NCBI GenBank assembly: GCA_002919235.1
Contig: PKEX01000033.1
Span: 60,086-124,085, forward strand
Source of the DNA: Clostridia bacterium
GTDB taxonomy: Bacteria; Bacillota; Limnochordia; DTU080; RSA5
Length of the DNA: 64,000 nucleotides
Direction: 5' to 3'
Under the pieces are notes generated by a model. The model ran no database searches. It saw only the letters and a list, made by a program, of their open reading frames with translations, and was not told the origin of the DNA. Shown in pieces: positions 28,357-37,948 of this stretch. Position 1 is the first letter of the stretch. Each line of letters starts with the position of its first letter. A program made the translations under genes and the position numbers.

Positions 28357-30186
28357 TCAAATCCGGGAAATTCCTTTAGGCAGGGCCCCGCGCGCGGGGC
28401 GGCCGCCGCATGCGCCCGCGGCGGTCAAGAGCACGGCCGCGGCCAGCGGCACCCAGTCGCCCAGGCGGGTGTAGGGCGCCGCCCGCCGCCGCGGCTCCAC
28501 CGTCACCGCCAGGGCCCCGGGGCCGTCCGTCCCGGCGTGGGCCACGATCCTCCCCCGGGGGTCGACGACCAGCGTGAACCCGGTAGTCGCCGTCTGGGTG
28601 ACGAACACCCGGTGCTCCGCGGCCCGGAACACCACGAACGCCCGCTCCAGCCGGGCGATGGAGCCGATGTGGCCCAGGCTCGCGAGATAATGCAGGCTGC
28701 TCGCACCGGCCCGCACCGCCGCCAGGGCGTGGTCCGGGGCGACCACGTCCGAGCAGATCCCGACGCCGACCCCGTGCCCGCCCACCTGGAAAACCCTCAC
28801 CGCGCGGCCCGGGGCAAACTGATTTTCCGCGATGGGGATGACGAAAATCTTGTCGTAGACGCCTACCAGGGAGCCGCCGGGATCGACCAGATAGGCGCTG
28901 TTCCGCTCCCTGAGATCCGCCGCCCCGCTCCTTGCGGGCCCGTCTTCCGCCGGGTCGAAGGGCCGGGGCAGGCCGCCGAGCCAGTAGACGCCCGCCGAGC
29001 GCACAAACGAATCCAGCGCCTCCCGGAAGCGAGGGTCACGCCACGCGCCGTAGTGCACCACCGTCTCGGGCATGACCACCAGCGTCTCCACGGCCGCCGG
29101 CGCATCGCTCCCGTCGATGCCGTCCCGGGGCTCGTCCGCCCGCCGGCCGGCTGCCCCGCCCAAGGCGCGGGCGGCCTCGACGGCCCGGAGGGCCTGGTCA
29201 AACGCCCTGCGCCACAGCGCCCGCTGGGCGTCGAGCGTGCCGGCCTCCCGGTACACCTCCGGAAGGATGTGCGGCTGCAGCAGCACGACCCGGAGCGGTG
29301 CGGCCGCCCGGGCGCCCGGCGCTCCCGCGCCGGCGGCTCCCTCTCCGGCCAGCAGCCCCGCCGCCGGCTCCCCGCTCCCGGCCAGCCGGTGCACCGGGCC
29401 CACTTGGCCGCCGGCGATGACCGCCGCCAGCGCGGCAGCTCCCAGCGCAGCCAGGAACCCGCGGGACCGGGCGACGCGGTACGTTTCGCCCTGCCCGCCT
29501 TCGGGCGCCCCGCCGCCCCCGGAGCCCACTGGCGTCGCGTCCCGGCGCAGCACCGCCCAGGCGAGCGCCGCGTTCACTGCCGCGATCAGCCAGCTGACGC
29601 CGTACACCCCGCCGTAGGCGGCCGCGGCCAGCATCCCGGGGCTGCGCCACTGGGTCACCCCCAGGTACGAGGAGAAGCCCGCGGCCACCGCCCGCACCAG
29701 GTACTCGACGCAGACCCACGCCGACGCCGCGAGCGGCGGGATCAACCACTGCCGTCCTGGCGCGTGAAACCGCCGCCCCAGGGAGAACACCGCCGCCGCA
29801 TAGAGCGCGAGGATCGTGCCCGTCAACAGGGCGATGACCGCGGTGCCGCCGACCCGCTCGGCGGCGGTTCCTTCTTGGATCCAAAGCAGCGGGTGAAAAA
29901 TCCCGCCTCCCCACAGCATCCCCGCGGCAAAGCTCGCCGCCAGCAGGCGCCTGCCCCGGCCCACACCGGGCCCCGAGCCCGCCCGCAGTGCGGCCCAGCT
30001 CACGGGCACCAGGGCGATCCAGGCGAGCCAACCGGCATCTACCGGGGGGTACGCCGCCACCAGCAGGATGCCGCTGGCCAGCGGGAGCACCCATTCCCGC
30101 TCCTTGCGCCCCGCCGCTTCCGCCCGCCGGGACGAACCGGTCCCCTCTTCGGGCGCCTTCCCCCAGTGCGGCCTACCGTGCACCAT
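28357..30186 (-). CDS. lnt: Apolipoprotein N-acyltransferase
   Basis: N-terminal multi-TM region plus nitrilase domain (VVMPETVVHYG, YDKIFVIPIAENQFAPGR, VGICSDVVAPD). Confidence 0.88.
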   Translation of the reverse strand: MVHGRPHWGKAPEEGTGSSRRAEAAGRKEREWVLPLASGILLVAAYPPVDAGWLAWIALVPVSWAALRAGSGPGVGRGRRLLAASFAAGMLWGGGIFHPLLWIQEGTAAERVGGTAVIALLTGTILALYAAAVFSLGRRFHAPGRQWLIPPLAASAWVCVEYLVRAVAAGFSSYLGVTQWRSPGMLAAAAYGGVYGVSWLIAAVNAALAWAVLRRDATPVGSGGGGAPEGGQGETYRVARSRGFLAALGAAALAAVIAGGQVGPVHRLAGSGEPAAGLLAGEGAAGAGAPGARAAAPLRVVLLQPHILPEVYREAGTLDAQRALWRRAFDQALRAVEAARALGGAAGRRADEPRDGIDGSDAPAAVETLVVMPETVVHYGAWRDPRFREALDSFVRSAGVYWLGGLPRPFDPAEDGPARSGAADLRERNSAYLVDPGGSLVGVYDKIFVIPIAENQFAPGRAVRVFQVGGHGVGVGICSDVVAPDHALAAVRAGASSLHYLASLGHIGSIARLERAFVVFRAAEHRVFVTQTATTGFTLVVDPRGRIVAHAGTDGPGALAVTVEPRRRAAPYTRLGDWVPLAAAVLLTAAGACGGRPARGALPKGISRI

Positions 30187-30197
30187 GCCCTTCCTCC

Positions 30198-30242
30198 AAA
30201 AACAGCGGCCCGCGCCCCGGAAGACTCCTCCGTGCGCGGGCC
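30198..30242 (-). terminator. Intrinsic terminator after panD
   Basis: Stem GGCCCGCGC...GCGCGGGCC followed on minus strand by GCTGTTTTTGG. Confidence 0.7.
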
Positions 30243-30305
30243 GGACGTTCTGCGGCTTCACGCGTTCCCGCTTTCCCGATCCCGGCGTCCGGGACCCGGC
30301 CGCCC

Positions 30306-30653
30306 CTACACCGGCCGGTTGTTCGCGTCCACGTGGACGATGCGGGGCTTGTACCCCCGCGCCTCGTCCTCCGTCATGATCGCATACGAGATGATGATGA
30401 CGATGTCGCCGGGGTGGCCGAGCCTTGCGGCGGCGCCGTTGAGGCAGATGTCGCCCTTGCCGCGCGGGCCCGGCATCACATAGGTCTCAAGGCGCGCCCC
30501 GTTGTTGACGTTGACCACCTGGACGCGCTCATAGGGGACGATATCCGCGAGCTCCATCAGCTCTTCGTCGATGGTGATGCTCCCTTCGTAATGAAGGTTG
30601 GCATCGGTGATGGTCGCCCGGTGGATCTTGGACTTGCACAGGGTGCGCAGCAC
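30306..30653 (-). CDS. panD: Aspartate 1-decarboxylase
   Basis: [28 protein letters not shown], self-processing GS site; [17 protein letters not shown]. Confidence 0.96.
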   Translation of the reverse strand: MLRTLCKSKIHRATITDANLHYEGSITIDEELMELADIVPYERVQVVNVNNGARLETYVMPGPRGKGDICLNGAAARLGHPGDIVIIISYAIMTEDEARGYKPRIVHVDANNRPV

Positions 30654-30711
30654 GGCCGTCACCCCTTCCTGCTTGAAGGTCCGCACCCCACGGCGGTCTC
30701 CCGCCTGCCGT

Positions 30712-31575
30712 TCACTCCGTCCGTTCAGCCGAGGGGTCAAAGACGATGTTGTCGATCAAACGGGTGGTGCCGACGAAAGCTGCCACGGCTACAGCCACTC
30801 TGCCGTCAATATAGCTTACCTGGGAGAGATCGTCAGCGTCAACCACTTCGACGTACTGCTCCCGCACCAGCGGCTCTTTGGCCAGCTCCTCCCGGACCCG
30901 CTGCCGCACGCGGTCGGCATTTCGCTCGCCCTGCTCCAGCAGGGCCTTGGCCGCGGTGAGCCCCCGGTACAAGGCCGTCGCCGCCCGCCGCTCCTCAGGG
31001 TTGAGGTAGCGGTTGCGCGAGCTCATGGCCAGCCCGTCGGCTTCCCGCACCGTCGGCACGCCGCGGATCTCGACGGGGAAGTTCAGGTCGTCCACCATCC
31101 GCCGGATCACTGCCAGCTGCTGGTAGTCCTTCTGGCCGAAGTACGCCACGTCCGGCATGACGATGTGAAAGAGCTTGGTCACCACCGTCGTCACGCCCCG
31201 GAAGTGGCCCGGCCGGAACGCCCCGCACAGGCCCGCCGTGAGCTCCTCCACTTCCACGAAGGCCCGCGGCGGCTCGGGGTACATCTCTTTTTCCGAAGGC
31301 GCGAAGATGAAATCGACGCCCCGGGCCTGGCAAAACGCCTTGTCCGCCTCAAGGTCCCGGGGATACTTATGAAAATCCTCGGCCGGGCCGAACTGGAGCG
31401 GGTTGACGAAAATGCTCACCACGGTGACGTCGCACTCCGCCACCGAGGCGTCGACCAGCGCCCCGTGGCCTTCGTGGAGCGCGCCCATGGTGGGGACAAA
31501 CCCGATCCGGGCGCCGGCCGCCCGGGCCCGGGCCACGGCCTGCCGCATCTCTTGAACCGTGGTCACCACTTCCAC
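30712..31575 (-). CDS. panC: Pantothenate synthetase
   Basis: [18 protein letters not shown]...[27 protein letters not shown]. Confidence 0.97.
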   Translation of the reverse strand: MEVVTTVQEMRQAVARARAAGARIGFVPTMGALHEGHGALVDASVAECDVTVVSIFVNPLQFGPAEDFHKYPRDLEADKAFCQARGVDFIFAPSEKEMYPEPPRAFVEVEELTAGLCGAFRPGHFRGVTTVVTKLFHIVMPDVAYFGQKDYQQLAVIRRMVDDLNFPVEIRGVPTVREADGLAMSSRNRYLNPEERRAATALYRGLTAAKALLEQGERNADRVRQRVREELAKEPLVREQYVEVVDADDLSQVSYIDGRVAVAVAAFVGTTRLIDNIVFDPSAERTE

Positions 31576-31605
31576 GCGGCGAAAACCTCCTTGACCGCCT
31601 GCCGC

Positions 31606-32418
31606 CTACGAGTACGCGTGCTCGGCGGTGGGAAACGTCCCTTCCCGCACCTCTTGGCAGTAGCGGGAGATCGCCTCCCGCGCCAGCTGCCCCAGGTCGG
31701 CGTACCGCTTGACGAAGCGGGGCTTGAAGTCGCCGGAAAGGCCCAGCATGTCGTGGATCACCAGCACCTGGCCGTCGCAGTCCGGCCCGGCGCCGATCCC
31801 GATGGTCGGCACGCGGACGCTGGCGGTGATCTCCGCGGCCAGGGCCGCCGGGATGCACTCGAGGACGATGGAGAACACGCCCGCCTCCTCCAGGGCCTTG
31901 GCGTCCTCCAGCAGCGCCTGCCGCTCCTCCTCGTCCCTGCCCTGGACTTTAAAGCCGCCGTACTGGCGCACCGACTGCGGCGTCAGGCCCAAGTGCCCCA
32001 TGACCGGGATGCCGTGCTCCACCATCTGCCGCACGGCTTCGACGACCCGCCGGCCGCCCTCCACCTTCACCGCGTCCGCCCCCGCCTCTTTCAGAAAGCG
32101 GGCGGCGTTGGCCACCGCCTCCGGCACGCTGCCCTGGTACGAGCCGAAGGGCATGTCTGCCACCAGCAAGGCCCGCTTCACGCCCCGCCGCACGGCGCGG
32201 GTGTGGTGGAGCATCTCCTCCACGGTAACCGGCAGCGTCGTCTCATGCCCCAGCACCACCATGGCCAGCGAGTCGCCCACCAGGGCGATGTCGGCGCCGG
32301 CTTCGTCCACCAGCCGCCCTGTCGGGTAATCGTACGCCGTCACCATCGCGATCCGCCGGCCCTGGGCCTTCATGGCCCGCACCAAGGGGACGGTCACCTT
32401 CTCCTGGGGAAGGGACAT
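31606..32418 (-). CDS. panB: 3-methyl-2-oxobutanoate hydroxymethyltransferase
   Basis: MVTAYDYPTGRLVDEAGADIALVGDSLAMVVLGHETTLPVTVEEM; ORF extends to 32427, start could be either Met. Confidence 0.96.
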   Translation of the reverse strand: MSLPQEKVTVPLVRAMKAQGRRIAMVTAYDYPTGRLVDEAGADIALVGDSLAMVVLGHETTLPVTVEEMLHHTRAVRRGVKRALLVADMPFGSYQGSVPEAVANAARFLKEAGADAVKVEGGRRVVEAVRQMVEHGIPVMGHLGLTPQSVRQYGGFKVQGRDEEERQALLEDAKALEEAGVFSIVLECIPAALAAEITASVRVPTIGIGAGPDCDGQVLVIHDMLGLSGDFKPRFVKRYADLGQLAREAISRYCQEVREGTFPTAEHAYS

Positions 32419-32423
32419 GGGTT

Positions 32424-33353
32424 TCACTCCTCGGATTGGAATCCTGCCGCAGCCGTGGGCGCTCCAGCGCCGCCCAGCAGCGCTTCGATTTCCCGGTGCG
32501 CAGGCGAAAGGCCCTGGCGCTTCGCACCCGCCACCCGCAGCGTCTCAAGGCCCAGCGACCGGTAGAGGCTGCCCAGCCGCTCCCTGGCGGCGGCGTCCTC
32601 GATCCCGTCCAGCGCCTCCACGTGCCGGCGGACGGTCTCGACGTCCCCGCGCTCGATGGGCCCGGTGAGCGCACCGGCCACGCCCAGGCGCCGGATGTTG
32701 TCCAGCGCGCCTTCAAAAAGCGACCGCACGGCCGCGAGCGCCTGCTCCTCCGTCATCCCGGCCAGGCAGTACAGGTCGAGACTGGCACCCGCCAGCGCCA
32801 CCAGGTAGTTGCTGGCCACGCACGACGCCGCGTGGTAGAGCGGCTTTTGCCCGGGGCGGATCACCACCGGGATGCCGCGCATCAACGCCACCAGCTCCTT
32901 GCCGCGCGCCACGGCTTCCGGCTCGCCTTCGAGACCGAACACGGACCCTTGGAGCTTTTCGGCGCCGCTGAGGGGATCAGCCACCGTCTGGATCGGGTGA
33001 AGCGACAGGTGCAGCGCGCCCTCGGTGCCGGGGACCCGCAGGGCCGCGGCCGGGAGCGCGCCGCTGGTGTGGACGAGGAGGTGGCGCCGGTCCAGCGTCA
33101 AACCCCGGCCCAGCGCCGCCGCCATGGACTGGATCTCGCCGTCGGGGACGGTGATGAAGACCACCTCCGCCCCCTCGGCGGCTCGTACAGGATCGGTGGT
33201 GGGCGTTCCGGCCCCGATCAGACGGACGGCCTCCCGGGCTGCGGCCATCGTCCGCCTCATCACGCCTGCAATGGGAACGCCCTGCCGGTGGAGGAGCGCG
33301 CCGACGGCCGCGCCCACGCGGCCGGCCCCGATGATGGCTACCGGCGGGTGCAT
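32424..33353 (-). CDS. Rossmann-like / DUF2520 oxidoreductase
   Basis: VAIIGAGRVGAAVGALLHRQG, LSLHPIQTVADPLSGAEKLQGSVFGLEG; overlaps panB start. Confidence 0.88.
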   Translation of the reverse strand: MHPPVAIIGAGRVGAAVGALLHRQGVPIAGVMRRTMAAAREAVRLIGAGTPTTDPVRAAEGAEVVFITVPDGEIQSMAAALGRGLTLDRRHLLVHTSGALPAAALRVPGTEGALHLSLHPIQTVADPLSGAEKLQGSVFGLEGEPEAVARGKELVALMRGIPVVIRPGQKPLYHAASCVASNYLVALAGASLDLYCLAGMTEEQALAAVRSLFEGALDNIRRLGVAGALTGPIERGDVETVRRHVEALDGIEDAAARERLGSLYRSLGLETLRVAGAKRQGLSPAHREIEALLGGAGAPTAAAGFQSEE

Positions 33354-33394
33354 GGGCCAGCCCTCATTTCTCTGGAAAAATGCGCCTCAAGGCC

Positions 33395-33400
33395 ATTATA
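33395..33400 (-). promoter_or_regulatory. Extended -10 promoter for DUF2520-panBCD operon
   Basis: Minus strand TGCTATAAT about 42 nt upstream of 33353. Confidence 0.5.
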
Positions 33401-33443
33401 GCACAGCGGGCCCGCCCTGAGCAGGGCGCGCCCGCCTGCCCGC

Positions 33444-34340
33444 TCATTCGTAGCTGCTTCGCACGCCCGCCTCGTCGATCAACCGCCAGAGGTTGTCAAG
33501 GCAGCGCCGGGTCGCCTCTTCGCCCGTCATCCCGGGTTCGCGCCAGTGGGTCTCCATGGAGATCGCGCCCTGGTACCCGTCGCGGGCCAGCGCCGCGAGA
33601 TGCCCGCGGTAGTCCAGCTCGCCTTTGCCAAACTCCGTGAACCGGACGATGCCCTCCGGCGTCGTGACGGGATCCTTGAGGTGGACGTGGACGATGCGCT
33701 CCAAGCCCACCTCCGCCTTGATGCGCTCGTACGCGCCGGGGAAGACTTGAGACGCCGGCTCCAGCGCCGAAGCGTTGCCGGGATCCCAGATCAAGCCCAG
33801 CGACGGCGAATCGATGCGGCGGAGCATCTCGATGGATTCGTCTGCCGAGCCGATGAAGCACATGTGCTCGTTCTCCAGCGCGAGGACCAGCCCCCGGCGC
33901 TGGGCCCGCTCCAGTGCCCGCCGCAAGTGTCCCTCGATGAGGTCGTACACCTCGGCCGTAGGCGCCCCGGCCCGCCAGAAGGCAAAGACCCGGACCAGCT
34001 TCGTCCCGAAGGCCTCGGCCATGTCCAGGGTGCGCTCGAGGATCTCCAGGTGCTCTTCGATGCTGGCGTCGTCGGTGTGGCCGAAGGTGTCCCCGCCCGC
34101 TCCCTTGAACTCAGGCCCCAGATGGCACTTGAAGACGGGGCCGGCGATGGCCACGACGCTCATCCCCCGCGCCTTCAAGAGCTCCTGCGCCCTGGCCACC
34201 TGCTCGCCGGTGAGGTCGGCGATGTTGGTGTTCCACAGGCCCCGGAGCTCCACGTGGCGCACGCCGTGCTCCAGCGCGACGTCCAGCGCTCGTTCAAAGT
34301 CCTGGCTGATCTCGTCCGTGATGACGCTTACCTTGATCAA
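33444..34340 (-). CDS. Xylose isomerase-like TIM barrel sugar phosphate isomerase/epimerase
   Basis: VSVITDEISQDFERALDVALEHGVRHVELRGLW...LIWDPGNASALEP...HVHLKDP; TTG start overlapping recD2 stop. Confidence 0.88.
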   Translation of the reverse strand: MIKVSVITDEISQDFERALDVALEHGVRHVELRGLWNTNIADLTGEQVARAQELLKARGMSVVAIAGPVFKCHLGPEFKGAGGDTFGHTDDASIEEHLEILERTLDMAEAFGTKLVRVFAFWRAGAPTAEVYDLIEGHLRRALERAQRRGLVLALENEHMCFIGSADESIEMLRRIDSPSLGLIWDPGNASALEPASQVFPGAYERIKAEVGLERIVHVHLKDPVTTPEGIVRFTEFGKGELDYRGHLAALARDGYQGAISMETHWREPGMTGEEATRRCLDNLWRLIDEAGVRSSYE

Positions 34341-36646
34341 CGGCCATTCTCCTTTCCCTGTTTCGTCGCTTCGCTGCCGCCGGCCGCGCCTGCTTGGAGG
34401 AGTTCCTCCAGCCGCTGGGCAAGGCGGGTGTAGCGGACCTCGGCCCAGGCGTTGCGCACGTAGGCCCACAAGGCGTCCTCCCGGCCCACCAGGACCACCA
34501 GCCGCTTGGCCCGGGTGACGGCGGTGTACAGGAGGTTCCGGTTCATCAGCGACGGCATGACCCACACCACGGGCATGACCACGGCGGGATATTCGCTGCC
34601 CTGGCTCTTGTGGACGCTGGTGCAGTACGCCAGCGCCAGCTGCTGCAGCTCGCCGCTTTCATACACCACCGGCGCCGGATCCTCCCGGTCGGGAAAGCGC
34701 ACCTCCACCACCCGTTCCTCCGGGTCGACGGCGGTGATCACCCCGATGTCGCCGTTGAACACCATCTTGTCGTAGTTGTTCTTCACCTGCATCACCCGGT
34801 CCCCCGGCCGGAAGCGCTCCTGGCCCGCCCGCACTTCGGCCCCGCCCTGCGGCAGCGGGTTCAGAGCCTCTTGGAGGATCTCGTTGAGGCTCTGGACCCC
34901 CAGAGGTCCCTTCCGCACCGCCGAGAGGACCTGCACGTCCCGGAGGGGATCGCACGAAAGGTACTTGGGGAGCCGGCGGGCCACCAGGTCGCGGATGAGC
35001 TCCTGGGCCCGGGCGGGGTCTTCCTCCGGGAGAAAGAAGAAGTCACTCCCTTCGCCTCCCGCGAGAGGCTTCTGGCCCCTCTGGATCCGGTGGGCGTTGA
35101 GGACGATGCGGCTCTGCTCCGCTTGCCGGAACACCCGGGTGAGCCGGACCGCCGGCACGCCCGGGCATGCCAAAAGGTCCCGCAGGACGTTTCCGGGACC
35201 CACCGACGGCAGCTGGTCGGCGTCGCCCACCAGGATCAGCTTGGCCCGCTCGGGCAGGGCCCGCAGCAGGTGCGCGGCCAGGGGCAGGTCGATCATGGAC
35301 GCCTCGTCGACCACCACCACTTCGGCGTCCAGGGGATGGCGCTCGTTCCGCTGGAACCGGGGCGCACCTTCGTCGCCGCCCGCGTACTCCAGGAGGCGGT
35401 GGATGGTGCGGGCCTCCCGCCCGGTGGCCTCCTGCAGGCGCTTGGCCGCCCGGCCCGTAGGCGCGGCCAGGAGGTAGGCTCGCCCTTGCGCCTCCAGCGC
35501 CGCGACGATGGCCCGCAGGGTGGTGGTCTTGCCCGTGCCCGGCCCGCCGGTGATGACCAGGAGGCCCGGCCCGGGCTCGCTGGCCTTGGCCACCGCCCGG
35601 CGCTGCTCTTCCGTGAGGTCGCCGCCGGGCGACACGCGGGCCGTCGCGGCGCCGCCGCCGGCGAACTCCGGCTCCTCCCCGGGGAGACCGCCGTCCATCA
35701 GGGAAGGCTGGGCAAAATCACCCTGGCGGCACAACCGGGCGAAGCGCTGCGCCGCCTGCACTTCGGCGTAGTGCAAGAAGGCGGGAAAGACCCGGGCCTC
35801 GCCGGGAGGCTCGTCCTCCAGCACGATCTCCTTTTCCCGGGCCAGAGCAGCCAGCGCCGCCTCCGCCGCGGCGTGGGGGATCTCCAGCTTGGCCGCGCGG
35901 GAGAGGAGGAGCTGCTTGGGGAGGAACACGTGGCCCTCGGCGGCGGCCTGGGCCAAGAGGTGCAGCAGCGCGGCCTGGGCCCGCAGGGGGGAGTCGGCCG
36001 GCACGCCCATCTCCCGGGCGATGGCGTCCGCGGTCCGAAAGCCGATGCCGAACACCTCGGCCGCAAGGCGGTACGGATTTTCCCGCACCCGCGCGATGGT
36101 CTCGGGGCCGTACCGGCGGTAGATGCGGGCGGCCGTCCCTTGGGGGATGCCGTAGCTTTGCAGGAAGAGCAGGGCGTCCCGGGACTCCCGTTCCGCGCGC
36201 ACGGCCTTGGCGATGGCCTTTTTCTTGCGGAGCCCGATGCCCTCCACTTCCAGCAGGCGGTGGGGTTCCTTTTCAATGATCTCGAGAGTGCGCTCGCCGA
36301 ACTTGTCCACCAGCCGCTTGGCGAGCTTGGGGCCGATTCCCTCCACCGCGCCGGAGGCGAGGTACCGCTCGATCCCGCGGGCGGTGACAGGGGGCGCCTT
36401 GCGGTAGCGGGTCACCCGGAACTGCCTGCCGAATTCGGGGTGGACGTACCATTCGCCCTCCACTTCCAGCCACTCCCCGGGCGCCAGGGAGGCGAAGTGG
36501 CCCACCACCGTCACCTCGCGGGGCTGGCCGAAGAGGGGCCGTTCCCCAGAGGGCATGTCCACTTCCAGCTTGGCCACGGTGTAGAGTGTCGCCTCGTCGC
36601 GGTAGCTGATGCGACGGACGTCGCCTTGCAGGATCGCCACGTCCTT
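34337..36646 (-). CDS. recD2: RecD/TraA-like ATP-dependent helicase
   Basis: HhH region SGAVEGIGPKLAKRLVDKFG, Walker A VITGGPGTGKTTTLRAIV, DEASMIDLPL; exact start uncertain. Confidence 0.94.
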   Translation of the reverse strand, partial: KDVAILQGDVRRISYRDEATLYTVAKLEVDMPSGERPLFGQPREVTVVGHFASLAPGEWLEVEGEWYVHPEFGRQFRVTRYRKAPPVTARGIERYLASGAVEGIGPKLAKRLVDKFGERTLEIIEKEPHRLLEVEGIGLRKKKAIAKAVRAERESRDALLFLQSYGIPQGTAARIYRRYGPETIARVRENPYRLAAEVFGIGFRTADAIAREMGVPADSPLRAQAALLHLLAQAAAEGHVFLPKQLLLSRAAKLEIPHAAAEAALAALAREKEIVLEDEPPGEARVFPAFLHYAEVQAAQRFARLCRQGDFAQPSLMDGGLPGEEPEFAGGGAATARVSPGGDLTEEQRRAVAKASEPGPGLLVITGGPGTGKTTTLRAIVAALEAQGRAYLLAAPTGRAAKRLQEATGREARTIHRLLEYAGGDEGAPRFQRNERHPLDAEVVVVDEASMIDLPLAAHLLRALPERAKLILVGDADQLPSVGPGNVLRDLLACPGVPAVRLTRVFRQAEQSRIVLNAHRIQRGQKPLAGGEGSDFFFLPEEDPARAQELIRDLVARRLPKYLSCDPLRDVQVLSAVRKGPLGVQSLNEILQEALNPLPQGGAEVRAGQERFRPGDRVMQVKNNYDKMVFNGDIGVITAVDPEERVVEVRFPDREDPAPVVYESGELQQLALAYCTSVHKSQGSEYPAVVMPVVWVMPSLMNRNLLYTAVTRAKRLVVLVGREDALWAYVRNAWAEVRYTRLAQRLEELLQAGAAGGSEATKQGKENGR

Positions 36647-36764
36647 CGTCCCTTCACGCGCCGGAGCCTGCGCACCGGTAAACTCGCGCCGGCCACGTGG
36701 TTCGACACAGCCGCACCCGGCTCCTGGCCGGGCGGGGGGTTCGCCCTGTGCCGCTCTGCAGCGC

Positions 36765-36791
36765 AAAAGGCCGCGCCGTCCCCGGCGCGGC
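36765..36791 (-). terminator. Intrinsic terminator downstream of small LuxR-type gene
   Basis: Stem GCCGCGCCG/CGGCGCGGC followed on minus strand by CTTTTGC. Confidence 0.6.
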
Positions 36792-36811
36792 GTCCCGGAA
36801 AGCCTGCTCGG

Positions 36812-37066
36812 TCACCCATCACCGTTGATCTTCTCCAGGGGGACAAGGCCGAGGCGAAGGGCGGTGATCGCCACCTGCGTGCGGTCGTCCATGCCCATCT
36901 TCCGGTAGATGTTGCTGACATGGTTCTTGACCGTGTGGGGGCTGATGAACAGCGTCCTCGCGATCTGATCGTTGCTGAACCCCCTGGCGATCAGCTTCAA
37001 CACGTCCAATTCCCGGGCCGACAGCTCCTCGAGAAGTTTCTTCTTTCTATCGAATCCACCGTCCAT
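36812..37066 (-). CDS. Stand-alone LuxR/GerE-type HTH regulator
   Basis: LSARELDVLKLIARGFSNDQIARTLFISPHTVKNHVSNIYRKMGMDDRTQVAITALRLGL. Confidence 0.92.
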   Translation of the reverse strand: MDGGFDRKKKLLEELSARELDVLKLIARGFSNDQIARTLFISPHTVKNHVSNIYRKMGMDDRTQVAITALRLGLVPLEKINGDG

Positions 37067-37228
37067 GTGGCGAACCCCCGAGGTCGAAGGTATCACGTGT
37101 TCGCGCTCATACTATTCGGGGGTGTACCAGGGGTGAATGGGAGCCCGGGATCAAATGCCGCCGGCAGGGGCGTCCGCCCCTGCCGGCGACCTCACCGCCC
37201 GGGCGGGGTCCGAAGGGCGCACGTCCCG

Positions 37229-37927
37229 TCAGCTCACCCGGACGAGGCCGTGGCGGATGGCGTACACTGCCGCCTGCGTCCGGTCGGAGAGGTCCAGCTT
37301 GCGCAGGATGTTGGAAACGTGGTTCTTCACGGTCTTTTCGGAGATGAAGAGCGCCTGCGCGATCTCCTTGTTGGTGCGGCCCTCCACGATCTGCTGGAGG
37401 ATCTCCAGCTCCCTTTCGGTGAGCGAATCGCACTGCGGCGGGGGCGGCGTTGAGGGCGGCGGCGCGGGAACCGCCGGTTGGTCCGCCGCTTCGTGGGTGC
37501 GGCGGTGAAGCCTGCGGAAGATCCGGGTCATCAAACTGGACGGGATGAACGTCTCGCCGCTCCGCACCCGCCGGATTCCCTCGACGAGCCGCGAAGGGTC
37601 GACGTCTTTAAGCATATAACCTTTGGCGCCCGCGTTGACCAGCTCGATGACGTACTCTTCGTCGTCGTGGATCGTCAGGACGATCACGTCCACGTCCGGA
37701 AGCTCCCTGCGGATGGCCCGGGTCGCCGCCAGCCCGCCCCCAGCGGGCATGTTGATGTCCATCAGCACCACGTGAGGTCGCAGGGCCCTGGCCTGGTTTA
37801 CCGCATCGAGGCCGTCCACGGCCTCGCCCACGACGACGATGTCTTCTTCCATCTCCAATATCTTCCGCAGTCCCTCGCGCATGAGGGCGTGATCGTCCGC
37901 GATGAGCACCTTGATCTTGCCGGTCAA
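37229..37927 (-). CDS. degU: NarL/FixJ response regulator, DegU-like
   Basis: IKVLIADDHALMREGLRKIL...VVLMDINMPAGGG...LTERELEILQQIVEGRTNKEIAQALFISEKTVKNHVSNILRKL. Confidence 0.88.
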   Translation of the reverse strand: MTGKIKVLIADDHALMREGLRKILEMEEDIVVVGEAVDGLDAVNQARALRPHVVLMDINMPAGGGLAATRAIRRELPDVDVIVLTIHDDEEYVIELVNAGAKGYMLKDVDPSRLVEGIRRVRSGETFIPSSLMTRIFRRLHRRTHEAADQPAVPAPPPSTPPPPQCDSLTERELEILQQIVEGRTNKEIAQALFISEKTVKNHVSNILRKLDLSDRTQAAVYAIRHGLVRVS

Positions 37928-37948
37928 CGGCTCACCTCCTTCCGACAG

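Noticed and set aside
34394-37453. 1019-aa plus-strand ORF antisense to recD2 and the regulators
   Set aside because: Same GC-rich antisense artefact; no recognisable domain.
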